Origin: Verrucomicrobiota bacterium
GTDB lineage: Bacteria; Verrucomicrobiota; Kiritimatiellia; RFP12; UBA1067
Assembly (NCBI GenBank): GCA_023269675.1
Contig: JAHFSX010000024.1
Coordinates: 31,581 to 95,580 of the forward strand
Reading direction: 5' to 3'
DNA length: 64,000 bases
Position 1 is the first letter of the stretch; the number at the start of each line of letters is the position of its first letter. The position numbers were made by a program, and so were the translations under genes. Under the pieces are notes generated by a model. That model ran no database searches. It saw only the letters and a list, made by a program, of their open reading frames with translations, and was not told the DNA's origin. This document shows, piece by piece, positions 10,001-17,860 of the stretch.

Positions 10001-10519
10001 GCCGATCTGGCCGTAGTAGCCGCTGCCGCCGAGGGCGGCCTTGAGCTCGGCCTTGGTGGCGGGGCGCGTCTTGCCGTGCTCGTGACGCAGCAGCGGCAGC
10101 TCCTCGACCGGGCACTCTCTGATGACGCCCCAGCGCTCCACGGCCTCCTCCATGCTGCGGGTGCTGATGCCGATCGCGGCGGTGACGGGCCGGCCGTTGC
10201 GCCCGGCGATCTCGACCGCGGCGTAGGTGATGCCGCCGTTGGTGTTGAGGGGGCCGTTGGTCTCGATGTTGTAGCGCATCACCACGCCCTGCATCGAGCG
10301 TCCGCCCGAGTGCTTGGCGCCGGCCACGCGCGCGGCGGAGTTGAACTCCATCGAGCGGCCGGCCGTGAGCACGTAGTGGACCGCGTCCAGCACCGTGGTC
10401 TTGCCCGAGCCGTTGTCGCCGAGCATGAAGAGGTGGCCGCCGGAGCGGACCTCGATGGTCTCGTCCACGAAGTTGTGGAAGTTCACGAGCCGGATTTTGG
10501 TGATGCGGTAGAAGTCCAT
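7064..10519 (-). CDS. jetC: Wadjet subunit JetC (SMC/MukB-like ATPase)
   Basis: JetC is the SMC-like motor of Wadjet, which extrudes DNA loops and selects circular plasmids for cutting by JetD. The protein has 1151 residues, as expected for the family. The N-terminal head contains the P-loop GDNGSGKTT (about residues 34-42). Long coiled-coil segments rich in Glu, Arg, Ala and Leu run from about 240 to 420 and 610 to 780 around a hinge-like centre. The C-terminal head carries the ABC signature GSGGEQAVPNYLL and the Walker B stretch LIFDEAFYGID. It lies between the ORF6N gene and jetD on the minus strand. The sequence before its ATG reads ACCTCCTTA on the mRNA, matching the 3' tail of 16S rRNA instead of a Shine-Dalgarno site. 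Confidence 0.93.
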   Translation of the reverse strand: MDFYRITKIRLVNFHNFVDETIEVRSGGHLFMLGDNGSGKTTVLDAVHYVLTAGRSMEFNSAARVAGAKHSGGRSMQGVVMRYNIETNGPLNTNGGITYAAVEIAGRNGRPVTAAIGISTRSMEEAVERWGVIRECPVEELPLLRHEHGKTRPATKAELKAALGGSGYYGQIGAYADDLATRFFSDRETFEDVCKFLATGKAYREIAAQTNDYHQLFRQLLQEPPHEVFEEVIANLKSLEESRQDLDRLRSKHRFVEELAGLSAQVLNTRIDHAASLWQERHLAAREFQSAYDQNAALLAAEERRLADLQEEQKRLENVVEATALRLTELRQQDAQGLVSKEREARLNLDNAKRLHEQSKRKLIECQLRHDEAAETVSRSRDALRKQAQTFARALQKLGRAMPFSSAPLAAALDDAPKSETPEADLAALPLTDIRKAADDTAQSLDRQLQTAEDRLDALAKRLAGLAAEAEEKKNRGETVPLAKGFTQAQRALQQRMLKAQPLYAGLEPAPGATARELAALEQLIGDATLATWITDEANAADVRSLLFRDFPEQSLAVVTDATEPLPSEWLKRYFDLKKSEPGAILVLQHQLAAKHGPHVEKFLDLPILHFRLREQTLTEAPPRLIGGEMRRRELERELRELDKKRLAAEKERKDAAHEHEALRDQRGQLALYKTLINEIGEDLPRQRDTVAQSVSREVLEKNAYINARENCQYHEEDLQAKKDLHADLLVSMKKAGLEGLEERVREVERKWGKLKSEKEENLRETGRVESHVSGLKNLCTRHLESVAATRTERDEVQAALLALVLPDGPLDGFVRARCGGDADSRGALAARAAAASQTAAVTAEKIRSKVMLNEGVAFGFVYEEALNTLTDRRGRTVADVQSGALQELREQEELINEQTIRLFRQIVMDNLVSKLQSSVLRLNEMARRIGQLLKQRTFGNNRYAFSITPQEPFRRLCDLVTSHRSLDPEKTEEDLRAFIEDHAEEIKNTEVGEIPPILDYRNWFRYELKVLTTGADGVVMDRKIKSIGSGGEQAVPNYLLILTIAHFLFDKDKIRLPVLIFDEAFYGIDAGRRDQLLGFASDLELQLFVASPDQDGVKKEIAHSTSILVVKDSRYNVHLYPYHWSAAPKQLNLLDTAHNEPEPVAFGQEL

Positions 10520-10528
10520 GGCGAAGAT

Positions 10529-10558
10529 AAGGAGGTGTTAGGATTTAGGAGGGAGGAG
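10529..10558. repeat. GGAGTTA-family tract at the ORF6N-jetC junction
   Basis: The plus strand reads AAGGAGGTGTTAGGATTTAG and continues with GGAGGGAGGAG. On the jet transcript this is CTAACACCTCCTTA, 12-25 bases before the jetC start. It overlaps the last codons of the ORF6N gene. Confidence 0.7.
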
Positions 10559-11161
10559 CGGGTTAACGTTTCGGAACCAAAGGGTTCTCCTGATCCGCCG
10601 CGTATGGTAGCTGGCGCGTTTCTCGTTCACGGAAAACCCGATGCGTTTGCGGGGCGGTGCGGGCGGAGCCAGAAGCAAGGGACGGATTTGTTCGTAAAGA
10701 GCGATGAGCGCCTGATCGTGAGTGAGGAGAGCCTTTTCGATTTCGGACAAACGTTTGGCCAAAGTGGTAGTGGCGGTCAGTTGCTTGCGCATGAGGACAA
10801 ATGCGCGGACAATAAACACACTCATTTCGATGGCCGACTTGCTGTTTAAAACGGTTGCGGCCATAAGCACGCCATGTTCGGAAAAAGCATAGGGCTTGTA
10901 GCGCCGTCCGCCGCGTCCGCTGTTTGAGGTCGCAATTTGCGACCTCAAACGACGGGAATCATCGGCCTCGTCCTGATTAAGTTGAAACATGAAGTCGGAC
11001 GGGAAGCGGTCCGCATTACGTTTGACGGCCTCGTTTAGCCGTTTCGTCGTCACTCCATAAAAGCGTGCAAGATCATCGTCGAGAATCACGCGATGATTAC
11101 GAACCGTCAGGATTGCGGATCTGATCTGTTGTAGTGCGTGCCGGTCGTATGTTTCACTCAT
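10538..11161 (-). CDS. ORF6N-domain DNA-binding protein inside the Wadjet operon
   Basis: The 207-residue protein has an N-terminal ORF6N domain (PF10543), a phage-associated DNA-binding domain. Family words are AILTVRNHRVILDDDLARFY, VTTKRLNEAVKRN, RFPSDFMFQL and AFSEHGVLMAATVLNS. A short helical segment follows (about 120-165), then a basic tail. I chose the ATG at 11161 because AAGGGAGGG sits 6 bases upstream; an ATG at 11182 would add seven residues. It sits between jetB and jetC, where Wadjet operons normally have no gene, and it alone among jetB-jetD has a good Shine-Dalgarno site. It may be a regulator, a phage-derived insertion, or an accessory factor. The last residues are encoded by the repeat at 10529-10558. 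Confidence 0.85.
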   Translation of the reverse strand: MSETYDRHALQQIRSAILTVRNHRVILDDDLARFYGVTTKRLNEAVKRNADRFPSDFMFQLNQDEADDSRRLRSQIATSNSGRGGRRYKPYAFSEHGVLMAATVLNSKSAIEMSVFIVRAFVLMRKQLTATTTLAKRLSEIEKALLTHDQALIALYEQIRPLLLAPPAPPRKRIGFSVNEKRASYHTRRIRRTLWFRNVNPLLPPKS

Positions 11162-11202
11162 GTCAAACCCTCCCTTCATCATGTCCTGCGGGGTTGCTTC
11201 TC

Positions 11203-11853
11203 TTAGGCGTTAGGGACAACAGCCGCGGGCGCTTCGTCGATGGGGCGGGAGATGCGCTGGACGCTGTAGTGCCACAGGGCGGGGAGGCACTCGTAGATGG
11301 TGTCGTCGGGCTCGATAGTCTCGTCGTCCGGCGGGTCGATCTTCAGCAGGAAGCGGTACTTCTCGAGCTGCGGCATGACGGGCCGCATGATCTTGCGCAC
11401 GTCCTCCTCGGTGTAGGAGTCGGCTTGTTCCGGAAAGAGTTCGAGGAAGCGGTTGCGCTCGAAGAGCAGCAGGTCGCCGAAACGGAAGCGGATGTTGTCG
11501 GGCTCCTCGACGCTGGCGGAGTCCTCCTCCAGCTTGTGCTCGAAAAACTCCAGCAGGAGCATGAAGGCGACGCACTCGTCGCGCCGGGTGAAGTTGAAGA
11601 GGTCGCGGTTGGAGGGTGTGATGCGCTCGTTGTACCAGGTCCCCTTGTAGAGGCGCGCGCACTTGGGGTCGGCCACGAGCTGCCAGCCGAAAGTGCCCTC
11701 GAAGAAGCCCGCGAACTCGCGCTGGTAGCGGCGCAGGAAGAGGAAGTGCTCCTCGTGGTCGGTCTTGTAGAAATAGGGGCTCTCGAGCAGGATGTTGAGC
11801 ACGGCCTGCACGCGGGACTTCTGCTTTTGGAGGAGATCGTCGAATGCGGGCAT
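11203..11853 (-). CDS. jetB: Wadjet subunit JetB (DUF4194, MukE-like)
   Basis: JetB is the small kleisin-associated (KITE, MukE-like) subunit that binds JetA in the Wadjet SMC complex. The 216-residue length and order (after jetA) fit. Characteristic features are the winged-helix-like N-terminal half (ILLESPYFYKTDHEEHF, RRYQREFAGFFEGTFGW), the conserved RDECVAFMLLLEFFEHKLEE helix and the acidic C-terminal stretch DPPDDETIEPDD. It starts 13 bases after jetA ends. The 5' leader on the mRNA is CTAACTCCTCCCTTCTT, with no Shine-Dalgarno site, so translation may be coupled to jetA or otherwise unusual. Confidence 0.88.
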   Translation of the reverse strand: MPAFDDLLQKQKSRVQAVLNILLESPYFYKTDHEEHFLFLRRYQREFAGFFEGTFGWQLVADPKCARLYKGTWYNERITPSNRDLFNFTRRDECVAFMLLLEFFEHKLEEDSASVEEPDNIRFRFGDLLLFERNRFLELFPEQADSYTEEDVRKIMRPVMPQLEKYRFLLKIDPPDDETIEPDDTIYECLPALWHYSVQRISRPIDEAPAAVVPNA

Positions 11854-11856
11854 AAG

Positions 11857-11890
11857 AAGGGAGGAGTTAGGAGTTAGGAGTTAGGAGTTG
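11857..11890. repeat. GGAGTTA tandem tract at the jetA-jetB junction
   Basis: GGAGGAGTTAGGAGTTAGGA and its continuation form about four GGAGTTA units. The tract fills the jetA-jetB gap and encodes the last few residues of JetA (ending LLTPNS). Confidence 0.8.
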
Positions 11891-13447
11891 AGGGGACGGG
11901 GAAGCAGTCGTAGGGCTGGACGTCTCGGACAGCCCCGCCGAGCCCGGAGGTCGCGGGCTGCCTTTCGCATGGACGATCAGGTCGTGGAAGGCGAGGGCGT
12001 GGCGCTCGGCCTCGACGCGCACGGGATCGGCCGTGGGCGTCAGGTCGAAGCCGAGCTTGGCGAGGCGTGCGCCGCGGCCGAGCAATCCGCTGCGGGCGAT
12101 TTCGATCAGGCGGGGGAAGTCCTCGAAGGCGGCGAAGTCGCCCTGCGAGACGCGGCGGGCCTCTTCGGGTGAAGGGACGAGGCCGCGGCGGGTCATCCAG
12201 GTCTCGAGCGCGTGCAGCCGGGCCTCTTCGAGGGACTGCGTGGGCGCGCCGTCGCCGCGCGGCTTCTCGTCGAGCCAGAGGGTGGTCTCCTCGCGGAGGC
12301 GGTGCTTGTCCCAGCGCGGCTGCGGGGGCACGGCCTTCTCGTTCTCGTCCCAGAAGTGCATGTCGCCCACCAGGCGGGCGGGCGCGAGCAGGCCGCGCAG
12401 GTAGTCCGAGGGCACGGCGCCGGCCGGCAGGCGGGCGAGTTCGCCGACGCGTGCGCGCAGGTCCTCGAGGCGGTGGCTGCGGCGCTCGAGTTCGCGCAGG
12501 TGGGTGTAGAGCTTGCGCCAGACGAGCAGCGCGGCGGTGTTGACGCGGGTGCAGAGCTGTTCGAGCGCGCCTTCGGCGGCGTAGAAGGCGGCGAGCCCGG
12601 CGAGGGTGCGCTCGGGATGCGGCAGGCGCGTGCGCATGAGGTGCGAGGTGGCGCGGCTCTCCTCCTCCATGAGCTCCAGGCAGGCCTGCCAGCGGCCGGC
12701 GTAGCGCGCCTGCCTTAGCTTGCTGATCTCGGGCGAGATTTCGGTGCGCAGGGTGTGAATGCGGTTGAGGAACTGCTTCAGGAAGCGTTCGAGTTCGCCG
12801 AGGATGACGCGCGCGGCGGGGGCGTCGTAGCGGCTGGCGGCGAAGCCCAGGAGCCGGATGTTGAAGTCGCCGAGCGCCGCGCTGGCGTCGTCGGTGAGCG
12901 CGCCCATGCGGGCGAGTCGGTAGAAGACGCCGCGTGCGGTCTCGTAGTCCAGTGACTCCGGTCCGGTCTTGTTGAAGAGGCGGACGGTCTCGCGCAGGGT
13001 GCCGATGAGCTCCGAGAGCAGGTCGCGGGTATCGGTGTCGCTGGGCTCGAGGTCGTCGCGGCGGCGGGCCTCGAGCCAGAGCAGGAAGGCGGCGGCCTCG
13101 TCGGAGAGGCGGTAGCGGAATTTGCGGCGGCGGGTGTCCTTGTAGCCGCGCAGCCGCTCTTTCTCGAGGCGGTCGCTGACGAGCCCCCAGAGCAGCAGCT
13201 GGCGGATGTCCTGGTTGAACGCGTCGTGCGTGTAGGCGCCGTCGTCCAGGCCGGCGCGGACGGCGGCGTGGAGGTCGTCGTGCAGCGGCTCCAGCTCGTG
13301 TCCGCGGCGGAAGGCGAGCAGCGCGGCGAGGATGGAGACATAGTGGACCGCGCGCTCGGAGAGCAGCAGGTTGCCGACCTCCTTGTTGCGGTTTTGGAGC
13401 AGTCCCGCCGCGTCGGGCGTCTGCGAAGCTGTCAGTTCGGAATGCAT
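11867..13447 (-). CDS. jetA: Wadjet subunit JetA (kleisin, MukF-like)
   Basis: JetA is the kleisin that bridges the JetC heads. The start is set at the ATG for MHSELTASQTP (13447). The frame stays open much further upstream, but that extension antisense-overlaps uvrC and has compositional features of a non-coding frame. The 526-residue protein has a winged-helix-like N-terminal part (VHYVSILAALLAF, DIRQLLLWGLVSDR, RRRKFRYRLSDEAAAFLLWL), a helical middle (FLKQFLNRIHTLRTEI) and a C-terminal part (HFWDENEKAVPPQP). Length and position as first gene fit JetA; I cannot assign the Wadjet subtype by eye. The last residues run through the GGAGTTA repeat and may be a recent extension. Confidence 0.85.
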   Translation of the reverse strand: MHSELTASQTPDAAGLLQNRNKEVGNLLLSERAVHYVSILAALLAFRRGHELEPLHDDLHAAVRAGLDDGAYTHDAFNQDIRQLLLWGLVSDRLEKERLRGYKDTRRRKFRYRLSDEAAAFLLWLEARRRDDLEPSDTDTRDLLSELIGTLRETVRLFNKTGPESLDYETARGVFYRLARMGALTDDASAALGDFNIRLLGFAASRYDAPAARVILGELERFLKQFLNRIHTLRTEISPEISKLRQARYAGRWQACLELMEEESRATSHLMRTRLPHPERTLAGLAAFYAAEGALEQLCTRVNTAALLVWRKLYTHLRELERRSHRLEDLRARVGELARLPAGAVPSDYLRGLLAPARLVGDMHFWDENEKAVPPQPRWDKHRLREETTLWLDEKPRGDGAPTQSLEEARLHALETWMTRRGLVPSPEEARRVSQGDFAAFEDFPRLIEIARSGLLGRGARLAKLGFDLTPTADPVRVEAERHALAFHDLIVHAKGSPRPPGSAGLSETSSPTTASPSPQLLTPNS

Positions 13448-13566
13448 GATGAGCGTGGCCGGATGATAGCAAATGCGGGGGGCGGGTGCCAGCGCGACTA
13501 TGGAAACCGACAGGGCGGAAGGAACGGACAATGCAGAACCCCATGCGCGGGATGCGCCTGGCGCAA

Positions 13567-15051
13567 TCAGGAGGGGTCGCGGGGCATGACGGCGCGCAGG
13601 ATGGCCTCGGCGAGGGTGCGGTCGATGCCGGGCACGGTCTCGATGTCTTCGAGCGAGGCGCGGGCCAGACGGTAGACCGAGCCGAAGCGCGTGAGCAGCG
13701 CGGCCTTTCTGGCGGGGCCGATGCCGGGGATCTCGTCGAGCGCGGACTCGCGGATGACGCGGCCGCGCAGGCGGCGGTGATAGTCGAGCGCGAAGCGGTG
13801 GGCCTCGTCGCGCAGGCGGGTGAGGATCCGCAGGGCGTCCGAGTCGCGCGGCAGGAGCAGCGGCGGGCGGCCGTCGTCCAGCACGACCTCCTCCATCTCC
13901 TTGGCGAGACCGACGGACGGCACGTGGCCGAGGCCGAGGGACGCGAGGACGTCGCGCGCGGCGCGCAGCTGCGTGACGCCGCCGTCGATCAGGATCAGGC
14001 CGGGCATGGTTTTGTCCTCGTCGCGCTGGCGGGCGTAGCGGCGGCCGATGACCTCGGCCATGGAGCGCGGGTCGTCCGCGCCCTCGACGGTGCGGATGCG
14101 GAAGCGGCGGTAGAGGCGGCGGTCGGGCAGGCCGTTCACGGCGGCGACGAGGCTGGCGACCGAGTAGGTGCCGAAGAGGTTGGAGATGTCGAAGCACTCG
14201 ATCAGGGCCGGCAGGGCCGGCAGGCCGATGAGGCGCTGGAGCTCGCGGAGTCCGGCGAGCGCGTCGGCGGCGTGCATCTCGGGCGTGGCGACCACGCGCG
14301 CGCGCTGTTTGACCATCTCGCGCAGGGCGATCCAGGTGTCGCGCAGGGCGGCGGCCTTCTCGAAGTCGTGCGCCGCCGCGGCGGCCTGCATCTGGGCCTT
14401 GACCTCCTCGATCACGCCGAGGCGCTCGCCGCGCAGGAAGGCGCAGGCCTCGACGAAGCGCGCGCGGTAGTCCTCGGGCGAGATGCGGCCCACGCAGGGG
14501 GCGGAGCAGAAGCGGATGATGTCGTTGATGCAGTGCTTGTAGGTTTCGGCGTCGGGGCGAATGGGCTTGCACTTGCGCAGGCCGTAGCGCTTCTCGGTGA
14601 AGTCGAGCACGGAGCGCACCACGGCCGCGGAGGGGAACGGGCCGAAGTAGAGGGCGTTGTCGTCGCGCACGATGCGGCAGGTGGTGAGGCGCGGCACGGG
14701 GTCGTGCGGGTCGGTGCGCAGGGCGAGGTAGCGCTTGTCGTCGCGCAGGACGATGTTGAAGCGCGGGCGGTACTGCTTGATGAGGGTGCTCTCGGTGAGG
14801 AGCGCCTCGGTCTCGTTGCGCACAATGATGACCTCGAGGTCGGCGACGCTGTTGATCATGCTGCGCATCTTCGGGGGGGCGTCGCGCAGGGTGGCGGGGC
14901 GGAAGTAGCTCTGCACGCGGCGGCGCAGCGAGACGGCCTTGCCGACGTAGATGATCGTGCCCTTGCGGTCGCGCATCAGGTAGCAGCCGGGCTTGTCGGG
15001 CAGGCCGGCGAGTTTTTCGCGGAGCAGGGGGGAGTGGGACGGATTGGACAT
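13567..15051 (-). CDS. uvrC: UvrABC excinuclease subunit C
   Basis: UvrC makes both incisions flanking DNA damage in nucleotide excision repair. The 494-residue protein has the GIY-YIG nuclease (GCYLMRDRKGTIIYVGKA, about residues 18-35), a UVR-type UvrB-contact segment (AAAAHDFEKAAALRD), the RNase H-like 5' nuclease domain (IECFDISNLFGTYSVAS, LILIDGGVTQL, GLAKEMEE) and a C-terminal helix-hairpin-helix (EIPGIGPARKAALLTRFGS). The family is usually about 600 residues, so inter-domain linkers are short. The start at 15051 begins MSNPSHSPLLREKL; the longer open frame upstream is antisense to the ABC transporter gene. It lies 7 bases after that gene and is probably co-transcribed with it. Confidence 0.93.
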   Translation of the reverse strand: MSNPSHSPLLREKLAGLPDKPGCYLMRDRKGTIIYVGKAVSLRRRVQSYFRPATLRDAPPKMRSMINSVADLEVIIVRNETEALLTESTLIKQYRPRFNIVLRDDKRYLALRTDPHDPVPRLTTCRIVRDDNALYFGPFPSAAVVRSVLDFTEKRYGLRKCKPIRPDAETYKHCINDIIRFCSAPCVGRISPEDYRARFVEACAFLRGERLGVIEEVKAQMQAAAAAHDFEKAAALRDTWIALREMVKQRARVVATPEMHAADALAGLRELQRLIGLPALPALIECFDISNLFGTYSVASLVAAVNGLPDRRLYRRFRIRTVEGADDPRSMAEVIGRRYARQRDEDKTMPGLILIDGGVTQLRAARDVLASLGLGHVPSVGLAKEMEEVVLDDGRPPLLLPRDSDALRILTRLRDEAHRFALDYHRRLRGRVIRESALDEIPGIGPARKAALLTRFGSVYRLARASLEDIETVPGIDRTLAEAILRAVMPRDPS

Positions 15052-15058
15052 ATAGGAC

Positions 15059-16897
15059 CTATATGACCGATTGGGCCGATTCAAAGAGGGTGGTGTAGCG
15101 CGGGTCGGCGGCGAGGGCGGCGGGGGGCGCGTCGGCGGCGAGGGCGCCGCCGTCGAGCAGGAGCACGCGGTCGGCCATGCCTGCGGTGAGGTGGCGGTGG
15201 CTGGCGAAGAGGGCGATCTTGCCGCGGCTGAGGCGGGTGATGGTCTCGAGCGTCTCGCGCTGGGCCTGGCCGTCGAGGGCGCTGGTGGGCTCGTCGAGGA
15301 TGTAGAGGCTGGCGGGGCGCAGGAAGGCGCGGGCGAGGGCGATCTTCTGCCACTGGCCGATGCTGGGCTCGATGCCGTCGTGGAGCCAGCGGCCGAGGCG
15401 GGTCTCAAGGCCGCGGGGCCAGGCGGCGAGGAGGGGGGCCATGCCCGCGTCGCGGGCGGCGCGCTCGATCGCGGGGGAGCCGGGCGGGGTCTGGGGATGG
15501 CCGATCCAGATGTTCTCGGCGGCGGTGAACTGGTAGTGGTTGAAGTCCTGGAAGAGCGCGCCGATGCGGGAGCGCCAGGCGGCGGGGTCGAGGTCGCGCA
15601 GGTCGGTCCCGTCGACGAGGATGCGGCCCGCGTCGGGGTCGTAGAGGCGGCAGAGGAGCTTGACGAGGGTGGATTTGCCCGCGCCGTTCGCGCCCGCGAG
15701 CACGACGCGCTCGCCGGGGCGGAGGGTGAACGAGAGGTCGCGCAGGGCGGGCCGGGCCGCGCCGGGGTAGGTGAAGGCGACGTTCTCGAAGGTGATGCCG
15801 CGCGCGATCGGGTCGGGCACGGGCTGGGGGTGGGCGGGCGCGGCGAGGCGGGCGGGCTCGCGCAGGAGCTCCTCGAAGCTCTGCAGGAAAAGGGCGTCCT
15901 CGAAGAGGGAGGCGACGGCGTTGAGCAGCGAGGTGATGGCGCCCTGGCCGCGCTGGACGGTCTGGACGCAGAGCACGAGCGCGCCGACGGTGACGGCGCC
16001 GCCGATCAGCCGCCCGGTCATCCAGAGCAGGATCAGGCCGGTGACCAGCAGGCCGATGAAGAGGCCGGCGGCCTCGCGCGTGAGGACGTAGCGGCGCCAG
16101 GCGACCCGCTCCTCCTTAAGCTTCGCGCGCGCGGCGGCGAAGCGCGTGCGGCAGAAGTCGCCGTGGCCGTAGAGGCGGATCTCCTTGGCGCCGGCGTTCT
16201 CGGTCATGATGGCGTGGAAGTAGGAGGCCTCGCGCTCGAGGGGGGTGAGGCTTTTGCGCCAGTCGTAGAAGCGGCGGGTGCGGTCGAGTTTGAAGAGCAG
16301 GACGGGGAGCGCGGCGAGCAGCAGCAGGGGCGGCAGCAGCGCGCTGAAGCCGGCGAGGATGATCAGGATGCCGACGAGGCCGGTGAGGCTGTAGAGGAGC
16401 TGGCCCAGTCCGGTCAGGACGCGCACCGGGCGGGACAGCGCCTGCTCGCGGGCCATGTAGAGGCGGTTCTGGTCGTCCGGGTTCTCGAAGAAGGCGTAGT
16501 CGGCGCGCAGCAGGGTGTCGTGGAGCAGGTCGTAGACGCGGTCGGTGACGGCGAGGGAGTGGAACTCCGCGACCCAGTTGACGAGCAGGCGGGCGCAGGC
16601 GGTGAGGAAGAGGCAGGCGGCGCCGAAGAAGAGCCAGAGGACGAGGGTGCGGAAGTCGGGGTCGCTGGCGAAGAGGTCGGCGGCGGCCGTGAGCGAGAAG
16701 GGCGCGCGCGGGGCGGTGTGGAAGAGCCGGGTGGCGCCGTCGATGGCGTGTTTGAGGGCGAGGAGCGCGCCGAGGGGCAGGAGCGCCTGGAGCACGGTGA
16801 GCGCCGCGTGCCCGGCGGCGAGGCGGCGGTCGCTGAGCCAGATCAGGCGGACCGCCCGCGAGAGGGTGGCCGAGAGGATGGAAAAACGGCGCGTCAT
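15059..16897 (-). CDS. ABC exporter, fused membrane and ATPase domains
   Basis: The 612-residue half-transporter has an N-terminal six-helix ABC_membrane domain (about residues 1-330; clear hydrophobic runs near 25-45, 90-108, 160-200 and 285-320). The C-terminal nucleotide-binding domain has Walker A GANGAGKST, Q-loop FQDFNHYQF, Walker B SLYILDEPTSALD and a switch His in FASHRH. The signature is SIGQWQK instead of LSGGQ, a variant seen in some lipid and peptide exporters. It probably works as a homodimer in the cytoplasmic membrane; the substrate is unknown. uvrC follows 7 bases later, though the products are not known to be functionally linked. Confidence 0.9.
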   Translation of the reverse strand: MTRRFSILSATLSRAVRLIWLSDRRLAAGHAALTVLQALLPLGALLALKHAIDGATRLFHTAPRAPFSLTAAADLFASDPDFRTLVLWLFFGAACLFLTACARLLVNWVAEFHSLAVTDRVYDLLHDTLLRADYAFFENPDDQNRLYMAREQALSRPVRVLTGLGQLLYSLTGLVGILIILAGFSALLPPLLLLAALPVLLFKLDRTRRFYDWRKSLTPLEREASYFHAIMTENAGAKEIRLYGHGDFCRTRFAAARAKLKEERVAWRRYVLTREAAGLFIGLLVTGLILLWMTGRLIGGAVTVGALVLCVQTVQRGQGAITSLLNAVASLFEDALFLQSFEELLREPARLAAPAHPQPVPDPIARGITFENVAFTYPGAARPALRDLSFTLRPGERVVLAGANGAGKSTLVKLLCRLYDPDAGRILVDGTDLRDLDPAAWRSRIGALFQDFNHYQFTAAENIWIGHPQTPPGSPAIERAARDAGMAPLLAAWPRGLETRLGRWLHDGIEPSIGQWQKIALARAFLRPASLYILDEPTSALDGQAQRETLETITRLSRGKIALFASHRHLTAGMADRVLLLDGGALAADAPPAALAADPRYTTLFESAQSVI

Positions 16898-17070
16898 AAG
16901 TGGTTGTTATTAAAGCACAGATGGGCGCGAGGTTACAAGTTGCAGTCTCAAAGTTATGGGTTGCCGCGCGGCCCCCGGACGTTGCAGGTTGGGAAAAAAA
17001 GCGGTTTACCTTTCCGGGGGGTTTAGGTAAGCTATTGCCGTTTTGCATAATGTCGTGAAAGGGATTGCTT

Positions 17071-17820
17071 TTGGAAACGCAACGGTGTGGCAGCGTCAAG
17101 TATAAACGGATTTTGCTGAAGCTGAGCGGCGAGGTGTTGCGTAACCGGTCTTCGGGCGAGTGCCTTGATCCGGACATTTTGGCTTCCATGGCGCGGCGCG
17201 TGGCGCGGATCAACGAGTTGGGCGTGCAGATCGGCATCGTTCTGGGCGGCGGGAACATCTTCCGCGGGCTCAAGGGCGAGGCCAAGGGCGTGAACCGCAC
17301 CATCGGCGACAACATGGGCATGCTGGCCACGATCATCAACGGCTTGGCCATGCAGAACGCGCTGGAGCACTTGGGTTTGGAGACGCGCCTGCAGACGGCG
17401 ATCGAGATGCACCAGGTGGCGGAGCCGTTCATTCAGCGCAAGGCTTTGCGTCATCTGGAGAAGGGGCGCGTGGTGATTTTCGCGGGCGGCACCGGAAACC
17501 CGTACTTCAGCACGGACTCGGCGGCGGCGCTGCGGGCGAGCGAGATCGGCGCGGAGGTGCTGCTCAAGGCCACCAATGTGGACGGCATCTACACGGCGGA
17601 TCCGAACCTGGATCCGAGCGCGACACGCTACGACAAGGTGTCCTACGAGGATGCGCTGCACAAGCGGCTGAAGGTGATGGATTCGGCGGCGTTCGCGCTG
17701 TGCATGGACAACCGGATACCGATCGTGGTTTTCGACTTTTTCGATGAGAGCGCGTTGGAGCGGATCGTGTGTGGCGAGACCCTCGGCACCCTGGTCGGCG
17801 ACAAAACGTGCCTCGGGTGA
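17071..17820 (+). CDS. pyrH: Uridylate kinase
   Basis: PyrH phosphorylates UMP to UDP as a cytoplasmic hexamer. The protein has about 249 residues. Family motifs are RILLKLSGE, the nucleotide-binding VLGGGNIFRG, DNMGMLATIINGLAMQNAL, VVIFAGGTGNPYFSTDSAAALRA (split around the typical GGTGNPYFTTD) and LKATNVDGIYTADP. No ATG is available near the start; TTG at 17071 lies about 7 bases after AAAGGG, and a TTG at 17065 would be too close to it. frr follows 40 bases after the stop, the usual pyrH-frr pairing in bacteria. Confidence 0.95.
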   Translation: METQRCGSVKYKRILLKLSGEVLRNRSSGECLDPDILASMARRVARINELGVQIGIVLGGGNIFRGLKGEAKGVNRTIGDNMGMLATIINGLAMQNALEHLGLETRLQTAIEMHQVAEPFIQRKALRHLEKGRVVIFAGGTGNPYFSTDSAAALRASEIGAEVLLKATNVDGIYTADPNLDPSATRYDKVSYEDALHKRLKVMDSAAFALCMDNRIPIVVFDFFDESALERIVCGETLGTLVGDKTCLG

Positions 17821-17860
17821 CGGGTGCGGCGCCGCGGTGCCGCGGCTTAGGAGAGGTGTG

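Noticed and set aside
6125..10849. Very long open frame on the plus strand (about 1570 codons) opposite jetD and jetC
   Set aside because: It is antisense to two well-supported Wadjet genes, is composed mainly of Val, Arg, Gly, Leu and Glu as expected from high-GC mirror frames, and has no recognisable domain.
13448..14572. N-terminal extension of the JetA frame by about 375 codons
   Set aside because: The extension is antisense to uvrC and consists of Arg/Pro/Ala-rich sequence; the JetA family length fits the start at 13447.
15071..17026. Long plus-strand open frame opposite the ABC exporter
   Set aside because: It is Gly/Glu/Ala/Val low-complexity sequence mirrored from the ABC gene, which has all NBD motifs.
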